Shown piece by piece: positions 8,145 through 16,822 of a stretch of 64,000 bases of DNA. A program made the translations under genes and the position numbers. The stretch comes from Pseudonocardia autotrophica (GTDB taxonomy: Bacteria > Actinomycetota > Actinomycetes > Mycobacteriales > Pseudonocardiaceae): assembly GCF_000717175.1 (NCBI RefSeq), contig NZ_JNYD01000038.1, positions 5,533 to 69,532 on the forward strand, read 5' to 3'. The notes under the pieces were generated by a model, which worked only from the letters and a program-made list of their open reading frames with translations, did no database searches and was not told the origin of the DNA. Position 1 is the first letter of the stretch; each line of letters begins with the position of its first letter.

Positions 8145-11051
8145 GTGGGCACGGATCCGTTCGGCACGGCCCCGCTCCGCGCCGCGCTGCTCGCGGCCTG
8201 GTCCGACTCGCCGACCCGCTTCCGCGAGGACGCCAACGCGGAGGAGGACCTCGTCCTCGGCGGCTACGCCGAGACCTGGTTCGTCGAGCTCGCCCAGAAC
8301 GCCGCCGACGCCGCGCGCGCCGCCGGTGTGCCCGGCCGGCTGCACCTCACCGCGGTCGCCGGGGAACTGCGCGTCGCGAACACCGGCGCCCCGCTCGATG
8401 CGGACGGGGTCGCGGCGCTCGCCTCGCTGCGCGCCTCCGCCAAACGCGACGACCCCGGCGCGGCCGGGCGCTTCGGCGTCGGCTTCGCGGCGGTGCTCCC
8501 GGTCTCCGACGCTCCCCGTCTGGCCATCGCGCCCGGCACCGGCGTGCAGTTCTCCGCGGCCGACACCGCCGCCGCCGTGCGCGAGCTGCCCGGCCCCGCC
8601 GCCGAGCTGACCCGGCGCGGCGGGCACGTGCCCGTGCTGCGCCTGGTCTGGCCCGTCGAGCCCGACGAGCCGGGCCCGCCCGCCGGGTACGCCACCGAGG
8701 TCCGGCTCCCGGTGCGCCCCGGCCTCGACCCCGCCGACCTGCTCGAACGCGCCCGCGCCGCGGCCCCGGACCTCCTGCTCGCGTTGCCGGACCTCGCCGA
8801 GGTCGTCCTCGCGCCGCCGGCCGGGGAGCCCACGGTGCTGCGGCGCGAGGAGGTCGACGGGATCACGATCGTCGGCGACCGGCGCTTCCGCGTGGTCCGC
8901 AGCAGCGTCACGACCGAGCCCGGCGCGGCGGTGGAGGAGCGGTACCGCCGCGAGCGCGGGGTCTGCTGGGCGCTGCCGGTCGACGTCCTGGGCGAGCCCG
9001 CCCCGCTCGGCCCGGACTCCGGTGAGGTCCTGCACGCGCCGACGGCCGCCGTCGAGCGGCTCGGGCTGCCCGCCCGGCTGATCGCCGACCTGCCGTTGGA
9101 CCCGGACCGGCGCCGCGTCCGGACCGGACCCACCGCGGACGCGGTGCTCGCCGCGGCCGCCGCGGCCTACCTCGACCTTGTCCGGGCCGTCGCTCCCGAG
9201 CGCCGGCTCGACCTCGTGCCCGCGCCCGGTTTCCCGCTCTCCGAGCTCGACGGCCGGTTGCGCGCGGCCGTCGTCGACGCCCTGGCCGAGGGCGCCTGGC
9301 TGCCCGCCGCGACCCCCGGGGCCCCATCGGAAACCGCAGACCTCGTGCCGCGTCGCGCCGAATGGCTCGACCTGCCCGGCGCCCCGGACCTGCCCGCCCT
9401 GCTCGCCGCCGCCGATCCCGCGTTCGGGCGGCTCGCCGCCGTCGAGCCCCGGCAGTCGGTGGCGCTCGGCGAGCTCGGGGTCGGCCGGGTCGGCGCCGCC
9501 GGCCTGGCGGAGCGGCTGCACGGCGTGGAGCGGGAGCCGCGCTGGTGGTGCGGGCTGTACGCCGCCCTGGAGCCCGCCGTCGAGACCGTGCCCGGGCTGA
9601 CCGAGGAGCTGCGCGCCCTCCCGGTCCCGCTGCTCGACGGGCGCCTGGTCGCCGGTCCGCCGAGCGTCCTGCTCCCGGGGTCCGGCCTCGACACCGGCAC
9701 CCGGGCCGTCGCCGAGCTCGCCCTGCCCGGCCTGCACGTCGCCGATCCGGACGCGGTCCACCCGCTGCTGGAGCGGCTCGGGGCCACCGCCACCGATCCC
9801 GGTGCGCTGCTCGACCATCCCGCGCTGCGCGAGGCCGTCGACCGCTCGCTCGACGACGCCGACGCCGGCCTGGACACCGCGCCCCTCGCCGAGGCCGTGC
9901 TCGGCCTGCTCGCCGTCACCGTCGCGCCCGGGTTCGGTGCGCTCGCGCTCCCGGACGCGGAGGGCCTGCCGTCGCGCGCCGACGAGCTGATGCTCCCCGA
10001 CGCCGCGGTCCGGCCGCTGTTCGACGCGGAGGCGCCGATCGGCGTCCTCGACCCGGCGTGGGCCGCGCGGATCCCGCGGGAGGCGCTCGTCGCGTCCGGG
10101 GTGCTCGACGGGTTCGCCGTCGTCGTCGACGACGAGCCGACGGGGCCGGACCACGACCTGCACGACGAGGACCTCTGGTGGGACGAGGGCGCCGAACCCA
10201 CCCGGGTCACCGGGGTCCGGGACCTCGACCTGGTCGCCGACGACGCCTGGCCCGCCGCGCTGGCGCTGCTCGCCGGCCGCCCGGAGACGCGGGCCGCCGT
10301 GCTGGAGCCGGGCGGCTACACCGGCTGGTGGCTCGCCCGGAACGCCCTGCTCGGCGGGCACGAGCCCGGGCACTGGCGGTTGCCGGGCGCCGAGCGCCTC
10401 GCGGGCCTCTACGACCCGGTCCCGGCCGGGCTCGACGAGCGCCTGCTCGCCGCGATCGGCGTCCGCGCGGAGCTGGCCGTCGGGACCACGGACGAGGCCG
10501 CGGACCTGCTCGACCGGCTCGCCGACGGCGGGCGCACCGTCGACGCCGCACTCGCGGCCGACGCACACGCGGTGCTGGCCGCGGCCGTCGCGGAGGGGGC
10601 CGTCGACGTCGACGCGCTCGACCTTCCCGACCGGGTCCGCTCGCTCGCGGGCACGGTCGTGAGCGTCGACGCGGCCGTGGTGCTCGACGCGCCGTGGGCC
10701 GCCGCGGTGCTGCCGGCACACGACCTGATCGTCGGCGGGGAGCCGCACGCGCTGGCCGAGATCCTGGACCTGCCGCTCGCCTCCGACGTGGTGGCGGGGG
10801 AGGTCGTCGGCGACGGGCGGCCGGTGCGCTGGTCGGCCCTGCCCGAGGTGGTGGTGGCCTGCCGCACAGCGGGCCTGCCGGTCCCCGTGGGTGAGCTGTG
10901 GCTGCACGACACCCTCGAGGTCGACCTCAGCCGCCCCGGGAGGGGCCGCCGGAGCGTCCCGACCTGGATCGATGCGGCCGGACGGGTGCACGCCGCGGAC
11001 GCCGTGCGGGCCCTGCTGACCCTGGCCGGACGGGTCGGCGAGGACGGGTGA
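8145..11051 (+). CDS. Sacsin N-terminal ATPase-like (GHKL) large protein
   Basis: 968 residues. The N-terminal 200 form a GHKL/Hsp90-type ATP-binding fold: the N-box is FVELAQNAADAARAAG (about residues 46-61), a GAPLDADGV motif binds nucleotide, and RFGVGFAAVLPVSD provides the G2-like glycine loop. This matches the actinobacterial 'sacsin N-terminal ATPase-like' family. The remaining 700 residues are Leu/Ala/Asp-rich, with no recognised domain. Family members are suspected chaperones or ATP-dependent regulators, but no substrate is known. The GTG at 8145 follows DUF3027 by 20 bp, and the two are probably co-transcribed. Confidence 0.75.
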   Translation: MGTDPFGTAPLRAALLAAWSDSPTRFREDANAEEDLVLGGYAETWFVELAQNAADAARAAGVPGRLHLTAVAGELRVANTGAPLDADGVAALASLRASAKRDDPGAAGRFGVGFAAVLPVSDAPRLAIAPGTGVQFSAADTAAAVRELPGPAAELTRRGGHVPVLRLVWPVEPDEPGPPAGYATEVRLPVRPGLDPADLLERARAAAPDLLLALPDLAEVVLAPPAGEPTVLRREEVDGITIVGDRRFRVVRSSVTTEPGAAVEERYRRERGVCWALPVDVLGEPAPLGPDSGEVLHAPTAAVERLGLPARLIADLPLDPDRRRVRTGPTADAVLAAAAAAYLDLVRAVAPERRLDLVPAPGFPLSELDGRLRAAVVDALAEGAWLPAATPGAPSETADLVPRRAEWLDLPGAPDLPALLAAADPAFGRLAAVEPRQSVALGELGVGRVGAAGLAERLHGVEREPRWWCGLYAALEPAVETVPGLTEELRALPVPLLDGRLVAGPPSVLLPGSGLDTGTRAVAELALPGLHVADPDAVHPLLERLGATATDPGALLDHPALREAVDRSLDDADAGLDTAPLAEAVLGLLAVTVAPGFGALALPDAEGLPSRADELMLPDAAVRPLFDAEAPIGVLDPAWAARIPREALVASGVLDGFAVVVDDEPTGPDHDLHDEDLWWDEGAEPTRVTGVRDLDLVADDAWPAALALLAGRPETRAAVLEPGGYTGWWLARNALLGGHEPGHWRLPGAERLAGLYDPVPAGLDERLLAAIGVRAELAVGTTDEAADLLDRLADGGRTVDAALAADAHAVLAAAVAEGAVDVDALDLPDRVRSLAGTVVSVDAAVVLDAPWAAAVLPAHDLIVGGEPHALAEILDLPLASDVVAGEVVGDGRPVRWSALPEVVVACRTAGLPVPVGELWLHDTLEVDLSRPGRGRRSVPTWIDAAGRVHAADAVRALLTLAGRVGEDG

Positions 11052-11081
11052 CCACCCCGCCCTCGTGCTAGGAAGAAGCAT

Positions 11082-12401
11082 GTGAGAAACCGAGCCGACT
11101 CGCACACGCCCCCGCCCGTCCGGGGACGCGTCGCCATCCTCTCGGTCCACACCTCCCCGCTGGAGCAGCCCGGCACGGGCGACGCCGGCGGGATGAATGT
11201 CTACATCTCCGAGACCGCCACGCGCATGGCGCAGCGCGGCATCCCCGTCGAGATCTTCACCAGGGCCACGTCGTCGGAGCAGCCGCCGGTCGCGGAGCTC
11301 GCTCCCGGGGTGCTCGTCCGGCACATCGCGGCAGGGCCGTTCGAGGGCCTCGGCAAGAACGACCTGCCCGGGCAGCTGTGCGCCTTCACCGCCGGCGTGC
11401 TGCGCACCGAGGCGCACCACGAGCCCGGCTGGTACGGCGTGATCCACTCCCACTACTGGCTCTCCGGCCAGGTCGGGTGGCTCGCCCGGGACCGCTGGGG
11501 CGTGCCGCTGGTGCATTCCGCGCACACCCTCGCCCGGGTCAAGAACGCCGCGCTCGCGGAGGGCGACCAGCCGGAGCCGATGGTCCGCGTGATCGGCGAG
11601 GACCAGGTGGTGGCGGAGGCGGACCGGCTCGTCGCGAACACCGACACCGAGGTGCGCCAGCTCGTCGAGCTGTGCGAGGCCGACCCGCTGCGTACGGTCG
11701 CCATCCCGCCGGGCGTCGACCTCGACCGCTTCCGCCCCGCCTCCCGGTGCGAGGCGCGGGAGGCGCTCGGGCTGCGGCACGACGCCGTCGTGCTGGGGTT
11801 CGTCGGGCGGATCCAGCCGCTGAAGGCCCCGGACGTGCTGCTCCGGGCCGCCGCCGAGATGCTCCGCCGCGACCCCGCGCTGCGCGAGCGGCTGGTCGTG
11901 CTGGTCGTCGGCGGCCCGTCGGGCAGCGGGCTGACCGAGCCGACCGCCCTGCAGGAGCTGGCCGCACACCTGGGCATCACGGACGTCGTGCGGTTCCTGC
12001 CCCCGCAGGCCGGACCGGCGCTGGGGCGGGTCTACCGGGCCGCCGACGTCATCGCCGTGCCGAGCCACAACGAGTCGTTCGGGCTGGTCGCGCTGGAGGC
12101 GCAGGCGTGCGGGACCCCGGTCGTCGCGGCCGACGTCGGGGGCCTGCCGGTGGCCGTCGCCGACGGCCGGTCGGGGCTGCTGGTCCCCGGCCACGGTGCC
12201 GGGCAGTGGGCCTCCGCGCTGGCCGCCGTCGCGCTCGACCCCGCCCGCCGCGAGCGGCTCGCCCGCGGCGCCGTGACGCACGCCCGGGAGTTCTCCTGGG
12301 AGCGCACCACGGACGCCCTGCTGGCCACCTACGCCGACGCCACCCGCGAGTACCGGGCCCGGCTGCGGGACCGGCTGGTCGCGGGCATCATCGAGGGGTG
12401 A
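11082..12401 (+). CDS. mshA: D-inositol-3-phosphate glycosyltransferase (mycothiol synthesis)
   Basis: 439 residues, GT4 family. MshA transfers GlcNAc from UDP-GlcNAc to 1L-myo-inositol 1-phosphate, the first step of mycothiol synthesis in the cytosol. Visible landmarks are the acceptor-domain start [20 protein letters not shown] followed by GMNVYI, the HSHYWLSG motif, [13 protein letters not shown], and the donor-site E-x7-E region [20 protein letters not shown]. The start is GTG at 11082; the ATG two bases earlier meets TGA at once. A GGAAGA sequence 6 nt upstream can serve as ribosome-binding site. The stop overlaps the ybjN start (GTGA), as with Rv0486-Rv0487. Confidence 0.95.
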   Translation: MRNRADSHTPPPVRGRVAILSVHTSPLEQPGTGDAGGMNVYISETATRMAQRGIPVEIFTRATSSEQPPVAELAPGVLVRHIAAGPFEGLGKNDLPGQLCAFTAGVLRTEAHHEPGWYGVIHSHYWLSGQVGWLARDRWGVPLVHSAHTLARVKNAALAEGDQPEPMVRVIGEDQVVAEADRLVANTDTEVRQLVELCEADPLRTVAIPPGVDLDRFRPASRCEAREALGLRHDAVVLGFVGRIQPLKAPDVLLRAAAEMLRRDPALRERLVVLVVGGPSGSGLTEPTALQELAAHLGITDVVRFLPPQAGPALGRVYRAADVIAVPSHNESFGLVALEAQACGTPVVAADVGGLPVAVADGRSGLLVPGHGAGQWASALAAVALDPARRERLARGAVTHAREFSWERTTDALLATYADATREYRARLRDRLVAGIIEG

Positions 12402-12904
12402 GCGCAGCGACGGAGAAGACGGATCCCGCCGAGATCGACGCGGCGGTCGGGAAGGCGCTCGACGAGCTGGAGGTCGGGTACCACCGGCGCGAGGCGGGCC
12501 AGTACCTCGTCACGCTGGAGGGCACGAACCGGCTCAACACCCCGACCTGGCTGGTCGTGCGGGAGCAGACCGTCTTCGTGCAGGCCTTCGTCTGCCGTCA
12601 GCCGGACGAGAACCACGAGGGCGTCTACCGCTTCATGCTGCAGCGCAACGCCCGCCTCTACGGCGTGCACTACGCGCTCGACCGGGTCGGCGACATCCAC
12701 CTGGTCGGCCGGATCCCGTTCGTCGCCGTGAGCGCGGACGAGCTCGACCGGGTCCTCGGCCAGGTTCTCGAGGCCGCCGACGGCGACTTCAACACCTTCC
12801 TCGAGCTCGGCTTCGCCACCTCCATCCGCCGCGAGTACGCGTGGCGGACGGAGCGGGGCGAGTCGCTGGCCAACCTCAAGGCCTTCGAGCACCTCATCGA
12901 CTGA
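12398..12904 (+). CDS. YbjN domain protein
   Basis: 168 residues, soluble alpha/beta. It matches the YbjN family, with [40 protein letters not shown], and [12 protein letters not shown]. These proteins resemble type III secretion chaperone folds, and their role in actinobacteria is unknown. The GTG at 12398 overlaps the mshA stop by four bases, so the two are translationally coupled, as in mycobacteria. Confidence 0.85.
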   Translation: MSAATEKTDPAEIDAAVGKALDELEVGYHRREAGQYLVTLEGTNRLNTPTWLVVREQTVFVQAFVCRQPDENHEGVYRFMLQRNARLYGVHYALDRVGDIHLVGRIPFVAVSADELDRVLGQVLEAADGDFNTFLELGFATSIRREYAWRTERGESLANLKAFEHLID

Positions 12905-12989
12905 GGCCCCGCTCGCCCGGCTCAGGGGCGCGTGCAACCGGATCGCGGCTGTCGTCCGTCCTCCTTCCGACGACGGAGGAGGGCGGGAG

Positions 12990-13937
12990 ATGCGCAGGTG
13001 GGCGGTCTGGGTGGCGGCGGGCGTGGTGGTGCTGGCGTCCGCGTCGGTGGTGACGGGCGTGGCGCTGCGGGAGACCGGCGGTGCGTCGGGATCGACGGAG
13101 AGCACGGCCCGGCCCGGGATCGCGGTGGCGCCCGACGGAGGCCCCGCGTCGAGCAGTGAGTCCGCCCCCGGGTCCGTTCGCTCGGTCCCGCCGGCCGACT
13201 CCGCGGGCGCCGCCGCCGGTGCGCCGGGGACCGCCCCGCTGACCGACGTCGCCCCGGGACGCGACGTCGTCCGCACCGCCGAGCTGGCCGTGCAGGTCGG
13301 CGACCCCGTGGCCGCGGCCGCCGAGGTCCGGCGCGCGGCCGCCGCCGCCGGCGGGTTCGTGGCCGACGAGCGCGCGGGCAGCGGCTCGGCCGGGTTCACC
13401 CTGCGCGTGCCGGCCGACCGCCTCGACGCCGTCACCGAGCGCCTCGCCGGTCTCGGGACCGTGACCTCCCGCACGAGCCGGGCCGAGGACGTCAGCGCCC
13501 CGGTCGCGGACCTGGAGGGGCGCGTCGCGGCGCAACGGGCGAGCGTCGCGCGGGTCCGCGCGCTGCTCGACCGCGCGACGACGATCGGTGAGATCGTCTC
13601 GATCGAGTCCGAGCTGGCCGCGCGCGAGGCCGACCTGGAGTCGCTGCAACGGCGGCTCGCGGTGCTGCAGGACCAGGTGGCGCTGGCGACCGTCGAGGTC
13701 GCGCTGCTGGCGGTCCCGCCGGTGGCCGGCCCCGGTCCGTCGGGCTTCCTCGGCGGCCTCGCCGTCGGCTGGGAGGGGCTGCGGGCGATCGGCCGGGTGT
13801 CGCTGGCCGCGCTCGGGTTCGCGGTGCCGATGCTGCCGGTGGTGGTCGTCCTCGCCGGGCTCGTCCTGCTCGGCCGCCGGGTGTACCGGCACCGCCGCCG
13901 GCCGACGCCGCCCGCGGACGCCCCCGGAGCGGGGTGA
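12990..13937 (+). CDS. DUF4349 membrane-anchored protein
   Basis: 315 residues. An N-terminal hydrophobic segment (residues 4-25) is followed by a Ser/Ala/Pro-rich linker. The DUF4349 core (about residues 90-240) includes RTAELAVQV, AAAAGGFV, LRVPADRLDAV and a long helical stretch ATTIGEIVSIESELAAREAD with heptad-like spacing. A second hydrophobic segment (about 270-295) lies near the C-terminus, so the core is probably outside the membrane between two anchors. Function is unknown. It belongs to a block (12990-15884) absent between the M. tuberculosis Rv0487 and gpm1 genes. Confidence 0.8.
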   Translation: MRRWAVWVAAGVVVLASASVVTGVALRETGGASGSTESTARPGIAVAPDGGPASSSESAPGSVRSVPPADSAGAAAGAPGTAPLTDVAPGRDVVRTAELAVQVGDPVAAAAEVRRAAAAAGGFVADERAGSGSAGFTLRVPADRLDAVTERLAGLGTVTSRTSRAEDVSAPVADLEGRVAAQRASVARVRALLDRATTIGEIVSIESELAAREADLESLQRRLAVLQDQVALATVEVALLAVPPVAGPGPSGFLGGLAVGWEGLRAIGRVSLAALGFAVPMLPVVVVLAGLVLLGRRVYRHRRRPTPPADAPGAG

Positions 13938-14018
13938 GACCGGCTGCCTCCCCGGCCGGGCCCCGTCACCCGCGGGTTACCCTCGGTCGAACGCCGACGG
14001 TCGATCCGGGAGGACGCG

Positions 14019-14780
14019 ATGGCCGCGCGCCCCCTGGTGCGCAAGGGTGCCGAGCCGCTGTGGGCCCAGCTGCTGGCGGACCTGCGCGCGCGGCTCGACG
14101 CGCACGAGTTCGACCACTCCTTCCCCGGCGAGCTCGCCCTCGTCGGCGAGTACGGGGTCAGCCGGCACACCGTGCGCGAGGCGCTGCGGCGGCTGCGCGA
14201 GGAGGGCGTCGTCGTGGCCGGGCGGGGCCGGGCACCGCGGCTGGCCGCGCCGTTGGAGATCGAGCAGCAGCTCGGCTCGCTCTACAGCCTCTTCTCCGCC
14301 GTCGAGTCGACCGGCCGCGAGCAGCGCAGCGTCGTCCGGACGCTCGACGTCCGGGCGGACGGGGTCGTCGCGGCGCGGCTCGGGCTGGAGGAGTCGACGC
14401 CGCTGGTGCACCTCGAGCGGCTGCGGCTCGCGGAGGGCGAGCCGCTGGCCGTCGACCGGGTGTGGCTGCCCGAGGAGGTCGCGGCCCCGCTGCTCGACGT
14501 CGACTTCACCCACACGGGCGTCTACCCCGAGCTGGAGCGGCTCTGCGGGATCCGGGTCGCGGGCGGCCGCGAGAACATCCGCGCGGTCGTCCCGACGGCC
14601 GAGGAGCGCCGCCTGCTGGGGGTCGACGCCGGGGTGGCCGCGCTCGCGATCGAGCGCCTCGGCAGCTCCGCCGGGCGGGCCGTGGAGTGGCGGCACACGC
14701 TCGTCCGCGGCGACCGGTTCACGCTGACCGCGCAGTTCAGCGCCCGGGACGGCTACCTCGTCGGCGCGCCGGCGAGCTGA
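14019..14780 (+). CDS. GntR-family (HutC/UTRA type) transcription regulator
   Basis: 253 residues. The N-terminal winged helix contains EYGVSRHTVREALRRLREEG (about residues 45-64), the GntR recognition helix signature. Residues 95-250 form a UTRA ligand-binding domain, for example STPLVHLERLRLAEGEPLAVD and HTGVYPELERLCGIRV. The ligand is unknown. A TACCCT hexamer at 13978-13983 could be its -10, giving a 30-nt leader. It ends 15 bp from the end of the convergent VOC gene. Confidence 0.85.
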   Translation: MAARPLVRKGAEPLWAQLLADLRARLDAHEFDHSFPGELALVGEYGVSRHTVREALRRLREEGVVVAGRGRAPRLAAPLEIEQQLGSLYSLFSAVESTGREQRSVVRTLDVRADGVVAARLGLEESTPLVHLERLRLAEGEPLAVDRVWLPEEVAAPLLDVDFTHTGVYPELERLCGIRVAGGRENIRAVVPTAEERRLLGVDAGVAALAIERLGSSAGRAVEWRHTLVRGDRFTLTAQFSARDGYLVGAPAS

Positions 14781-14795
14781 CCCGTCACGGCTCCG

Positions 14796-15296
14796 TCACG
14801 GCACGGAGACGCCGACCCCGCCCCGGGTCCCGGCGCCGTAGCGCGCGATCTCGCCCTCGAGGTCGAGCGGCCCGGTGCGCATCCCGGTGTCCGGGCCGAG
14901 CAGCTCCGCCGGCACCAGCCAGCTGACCTCGAACTCCAGCCCGTCCGGGTCCTTCGCGTAGAGCGCCTTGGTGCTGCCGTGGTCCGACGCGCCGACGAGC
15001 GCGCCGTGCTCGCGCAGCACGCCGCGGATCCGGTCGAGCTCGGCGAGGGTGTCGACCTCCCACGCCAGGTGGTAGAGGCCGACGGCGCCGTGACCGGCCG
15101 TGGTGTCCCCGGCGGTCGCACCGATCCCGAACAGGCCGAGGTCGTGGTCGTTGGACGAGCCCTCCGCCTGCAGGAACGCCGCCCGTCCGGGCACGGACGA
15201 GACGACCCGGAAGCCGAGGGCCTCGGTGTAGAAGGCGACGCTACGGTCGACGTCGCGGACGTAGAGCACGGCGTGGTTGAGGCGCTGGACGGGCAT
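14796..15296 (-). CDS. VOC-family protein (ring-cleaving dioxygenase/glyoxalase fold)
   Basis: 166 residues with the paired beta-alpha-beta-beta-beta fold of vicinal oxygen chelate proteins. Candidate metal ligands are His8 (RLNHAVLYV), a His in GLYHLAWEV and a Glu in GLEFEVSW, the two-His-one-Glu triad of type I extradiol dioxygenases and related enzymes. [15 protein letters not shown] and [10 protein letters not shown] are family hallmarks. The substrate is unknown. It is divergent from marR, with two operator-like repeats between, so it is probably the regulator's target. The ATG at 15296 is preferred, since the longer frame runs through the operators. Confidence 0.8.
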   Translation of the reverse strand: MPVQRLNHAVLYVRDVDRSVAFYTEALGFRVVSSVPGRAAFLQAEGSSNDHDLGLFGIGATAGDTTAGHGAVGLYHLAWEVDTLAELDRIRGVLREHGALVGASDHGSTKALYAKDPDGLEFEVSWLVPAELLGPDTGMRTGPLDLEGEIARYGAGTRGGVGVSVP

Positions 15297-15311
15297 GGGC
15301 CTGCCTTTCTG

Positions 15312-15356
15312 TGAAACTTCAATCACACCGTAGCCTGCCGACAGATGAATGTTCAA
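15312..15356. promoter_or_regulatory. Paired MarR-type operators between VOC and marR genes
   Basis: The same 11-bp element TGAANNTTCAA occurs twice, at 15312-15322 (TGAAACTTCAA) and 15346-15356 (TGAATGTTCAA), 34 bp apart. Each is a near-perfect inverted repeat, as expected for a MarR dimer, and both lie between the divergent starts. The second sits just upstream of the candidate marR -10. Confidence 0.6.
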
Positions 15357-15367
15357 GCGAATCGGCG

Positions 15368-15373
15368 TACGCT
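15368..15373 (+). promoter_or_regulatory. Candidate -10 (TACGCT) of marR
   Basis: TACGCT ends 7 nt before the ATG at 15381. This supports that start over an upstream ATG at 15345 and suggests a leaderless mRNA. Confidence 0.5.
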
Positions 15374-15380
15374 CGTCCGC

Positions 15381-15884
15381 ATGGACGACACCCGCTGGCT
15401 CTCACCCGCCGAGCTGCGGGCGTGGCTGGCGTACGTCGCGGCCACCACGCTGCTCGACGGTGCGCTCGACCGGCAGCTGCAACGCGAGTCGGGCATGCCG
15501 CACGCCTACTACCTGATCCTCGCGATGCTCTCCGACGCGCACGAGCACACGTTGCGGATGAGCGAGCTGGCCGCGGCCACGCAGAGCAGCCAGAGCAGGC
15601 TCAGCCACGCCGTGACCCGGCTGGAGCGGAAGGGATGGGTGTGCCGCCGTCCCTGCCCGGACGACCGGCGCAGCACCTTCTGCACCCTCACCGAGGAGGG
15701 GTACGCGGCATTGCGCGCGGCGGCCCCGGGACACGTCCGGACGGTCCGCGAGAACCTGTTCGACGCGCTGAGCCCCGAGCAGGTCACCCAGCTCGAGGAG
15801 ATCGCCCGCGCGATGCTCGGCCGGCTCACCCGGGATCCCGAGGCGGTGCCGTTGCCCGGAGTGTGCCCGGACCGACAGGCCTGA
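15381..15884 (+). CDS. MarR-family transcription regulator
   Basis: 167 residues with a winged helix: [20 protein letters not shown] forms the helix-turn-helix and [20 protein letters not shown] the wing. The dimerisation helices lie at both ends. MarR proteins usually repress a neighbouring gene and release DNA when a phenolic or oxidant ligand binds. Two TGAANNTTCAA elements in the divergent gap suggest that it controls itself and the VOC gene. The inducer is unknown. An alternative ATG at 15345 overlaps the second operator and lies upstream of the -10, so 15381 is preferred. Confidence 0.85.
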   Translation: MDDTRWLSPAELRAWLAYVAATTLLDGALDRQLQRESGMPHAYYLILAMLSDAHEHTLRMSELAAATQSSQSRLSHAVTRLERKGWVCRRPCPDDRRSTFCTLTEEGYAALRAAAPGHVRTVRENLFDALSPEQVTQLEEIARAMLGRLTRDPEAVPLPGVCPDRQA

Positions 15885-15925
15885 CGGACAGCGCCGACCC
15901 GCACCCGTTTGGCAAGCTGTCGCGC

Positions 15926-16660
15926 ATGCCCACACTCGTGCTGCTGCGCCACGGTCAGAGCGACTGGAACCTGAGGAACCTCTTCACGGGCTGGGTCGAC
16001 GTCCCGCTCTCGGAGGTCGGCGAGGCCGAGGCCCGCCGCGGCGGCGAGCTGATGAAGGAGAAGGGCCTGCTCCCGGACGTCGTGCACACGTCGGTGCTGC
16101 GCCGGGCGATCAACACCGCGAACCTCGCGCTCGACGTCGCCGACCGGCACTGGATCCCGGTCCGCCGCGACTGGCGGCTCAACGAGCGCCACTACGGCGC
16201 GCTGCAGGGCAAGGACAAGAAGCAGATCCGCGAGGAGTTCGGCGACGAGCAGTTCATGGTCTGGCGGCGCAGCTACGACGTGCCGCCGCCGCCGATCGAC
16301 AAGGGCTCGGAGTGGTCGCAGGACGGCGACGCCCGCTACTCCGGCATCCAGGCCCCGCTGACCGAGTGCCTCGCCGACGTCGTGGCGCGGATGCTGCCGT
16401 ACTGGGACGAGGCGATCGTGCCCGACCTGCGCGCGGGCAAGGTCGTGCTCGTCGCCGCGCACGGCAACTCGCTGCGCGCGCTCGTCAAGGAGCTCGACGG
16501 CATCTCCGACACCGACATCGCCGGGCTCAACATCCCCACCGGCATCCCGCTGCGCTACGAGCTCGACGACGACCTGAAGCCCACGGTGCCCGGCGGTGAG
16601 TACCTCGACCCGGAGGCGGCCGAGGAGGCCATCCAGGGGGTCGCGAACCAGGGCCGCTGA
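15926..16660 (+). CDS. gpm1: 2,3-bisphosphoglycerate-dependent phosphoglycerate mutase
   Basis: 244 residues. The cytosolic glycolytic enzyme interconverts 3- and 2-phosphoglycerate. The phosphohistidine motif [10 protein letters not shown] places the catalytic His at residue 9; other landmarks are [30 protein letters not shown], and the second active-site His in [13 protein letters not shown]. Length and motifs are canonical. It lies directly upstream of senX3-regX3, as in Rv0489-Rv0491. A weak CAAGCT hexamer 7 nt before the ATG could be the -10. Confidence 0.95.
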   Translation: MPTLVLLRHGQSDWNLRNLFTGWVDVPLSEVGEAEARRGGELMKEKGLLPDVVHTSVLRRAINTANLALDVADRHWIPVRRDWRLNERHYGALQGKDKKQIREEFGDEQFMVWRRSYDVPPPPIDKGSEWSQDGDARYSGIQAPLTECLADVVARMLPYWDEAIVPDLRAGKVVLVAAHGNSLRALVKELDGISDTDIAGLNIPTGIPLRYELDDDLKPTVPGGEYLDPEAAEEAIQGVANQGR

Positions 16661-16706
16661 GCGGAGCTTGCGGAGCGAACATCGGAGCTGAGCCGGTCCC
16701 TCCCCC

Positions 16707-16728
16707 GTGGGGTGAACGGGCCGTGAAC
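16707..16728 (-). promoter_or_regulatory. PHO-box-like direct repeat upstream of senX3
   Basis: On the minus strand two 11-nt units run in tandem, GTTCACGGCCC (16728-16718) and GTTCACCCCAC (16717-16707). Actinobacterial PHO boxes bound by PhoP/RegX3-type regulators are 11-nt direct repeats starting GTTCAC. The location upstream of senX3-regX3 fits autoregulation. Confidence 0.6.
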
Positions 16729-16810
16729 GGGGGCGGAAAACTCCTCGTCCGGGTAGTCAGGCGGCTCACTCGGGGCCCGTGGAGCTGGCGTCGGCCCTGG
16801 TCGGGCCGCC

Positions 16811-16816
16811 TACGAT
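16811..16816 (+). promoter_or_regulatory. Candidate -10 (TACGAT) of senX3
   Basis: TACGAT ends 6 nt before the GTG at 16823. This fits a leaderless senX3-regX3 mRNA. The PHO-box-like repeat lies about 85 bp upstream. Confidence 0.5.
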
Positions 16817-16822
16817 GCCGGT

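Noticed and set aside
7704..12281. A 1525-codon open frame on the minus strand
   Set aside because: It lies opposite the DUF3027, sacsin-like and mshA genes. Its His/Arg/Gln/Gly-rich sequence is typical of an antisense shadow in very GC-rich DNA.
15345..15380. Upstream ATG as marR start
   Set aside because: It overlaps the second operator and lies before the candidate -10, so it would not be in the mRNA.
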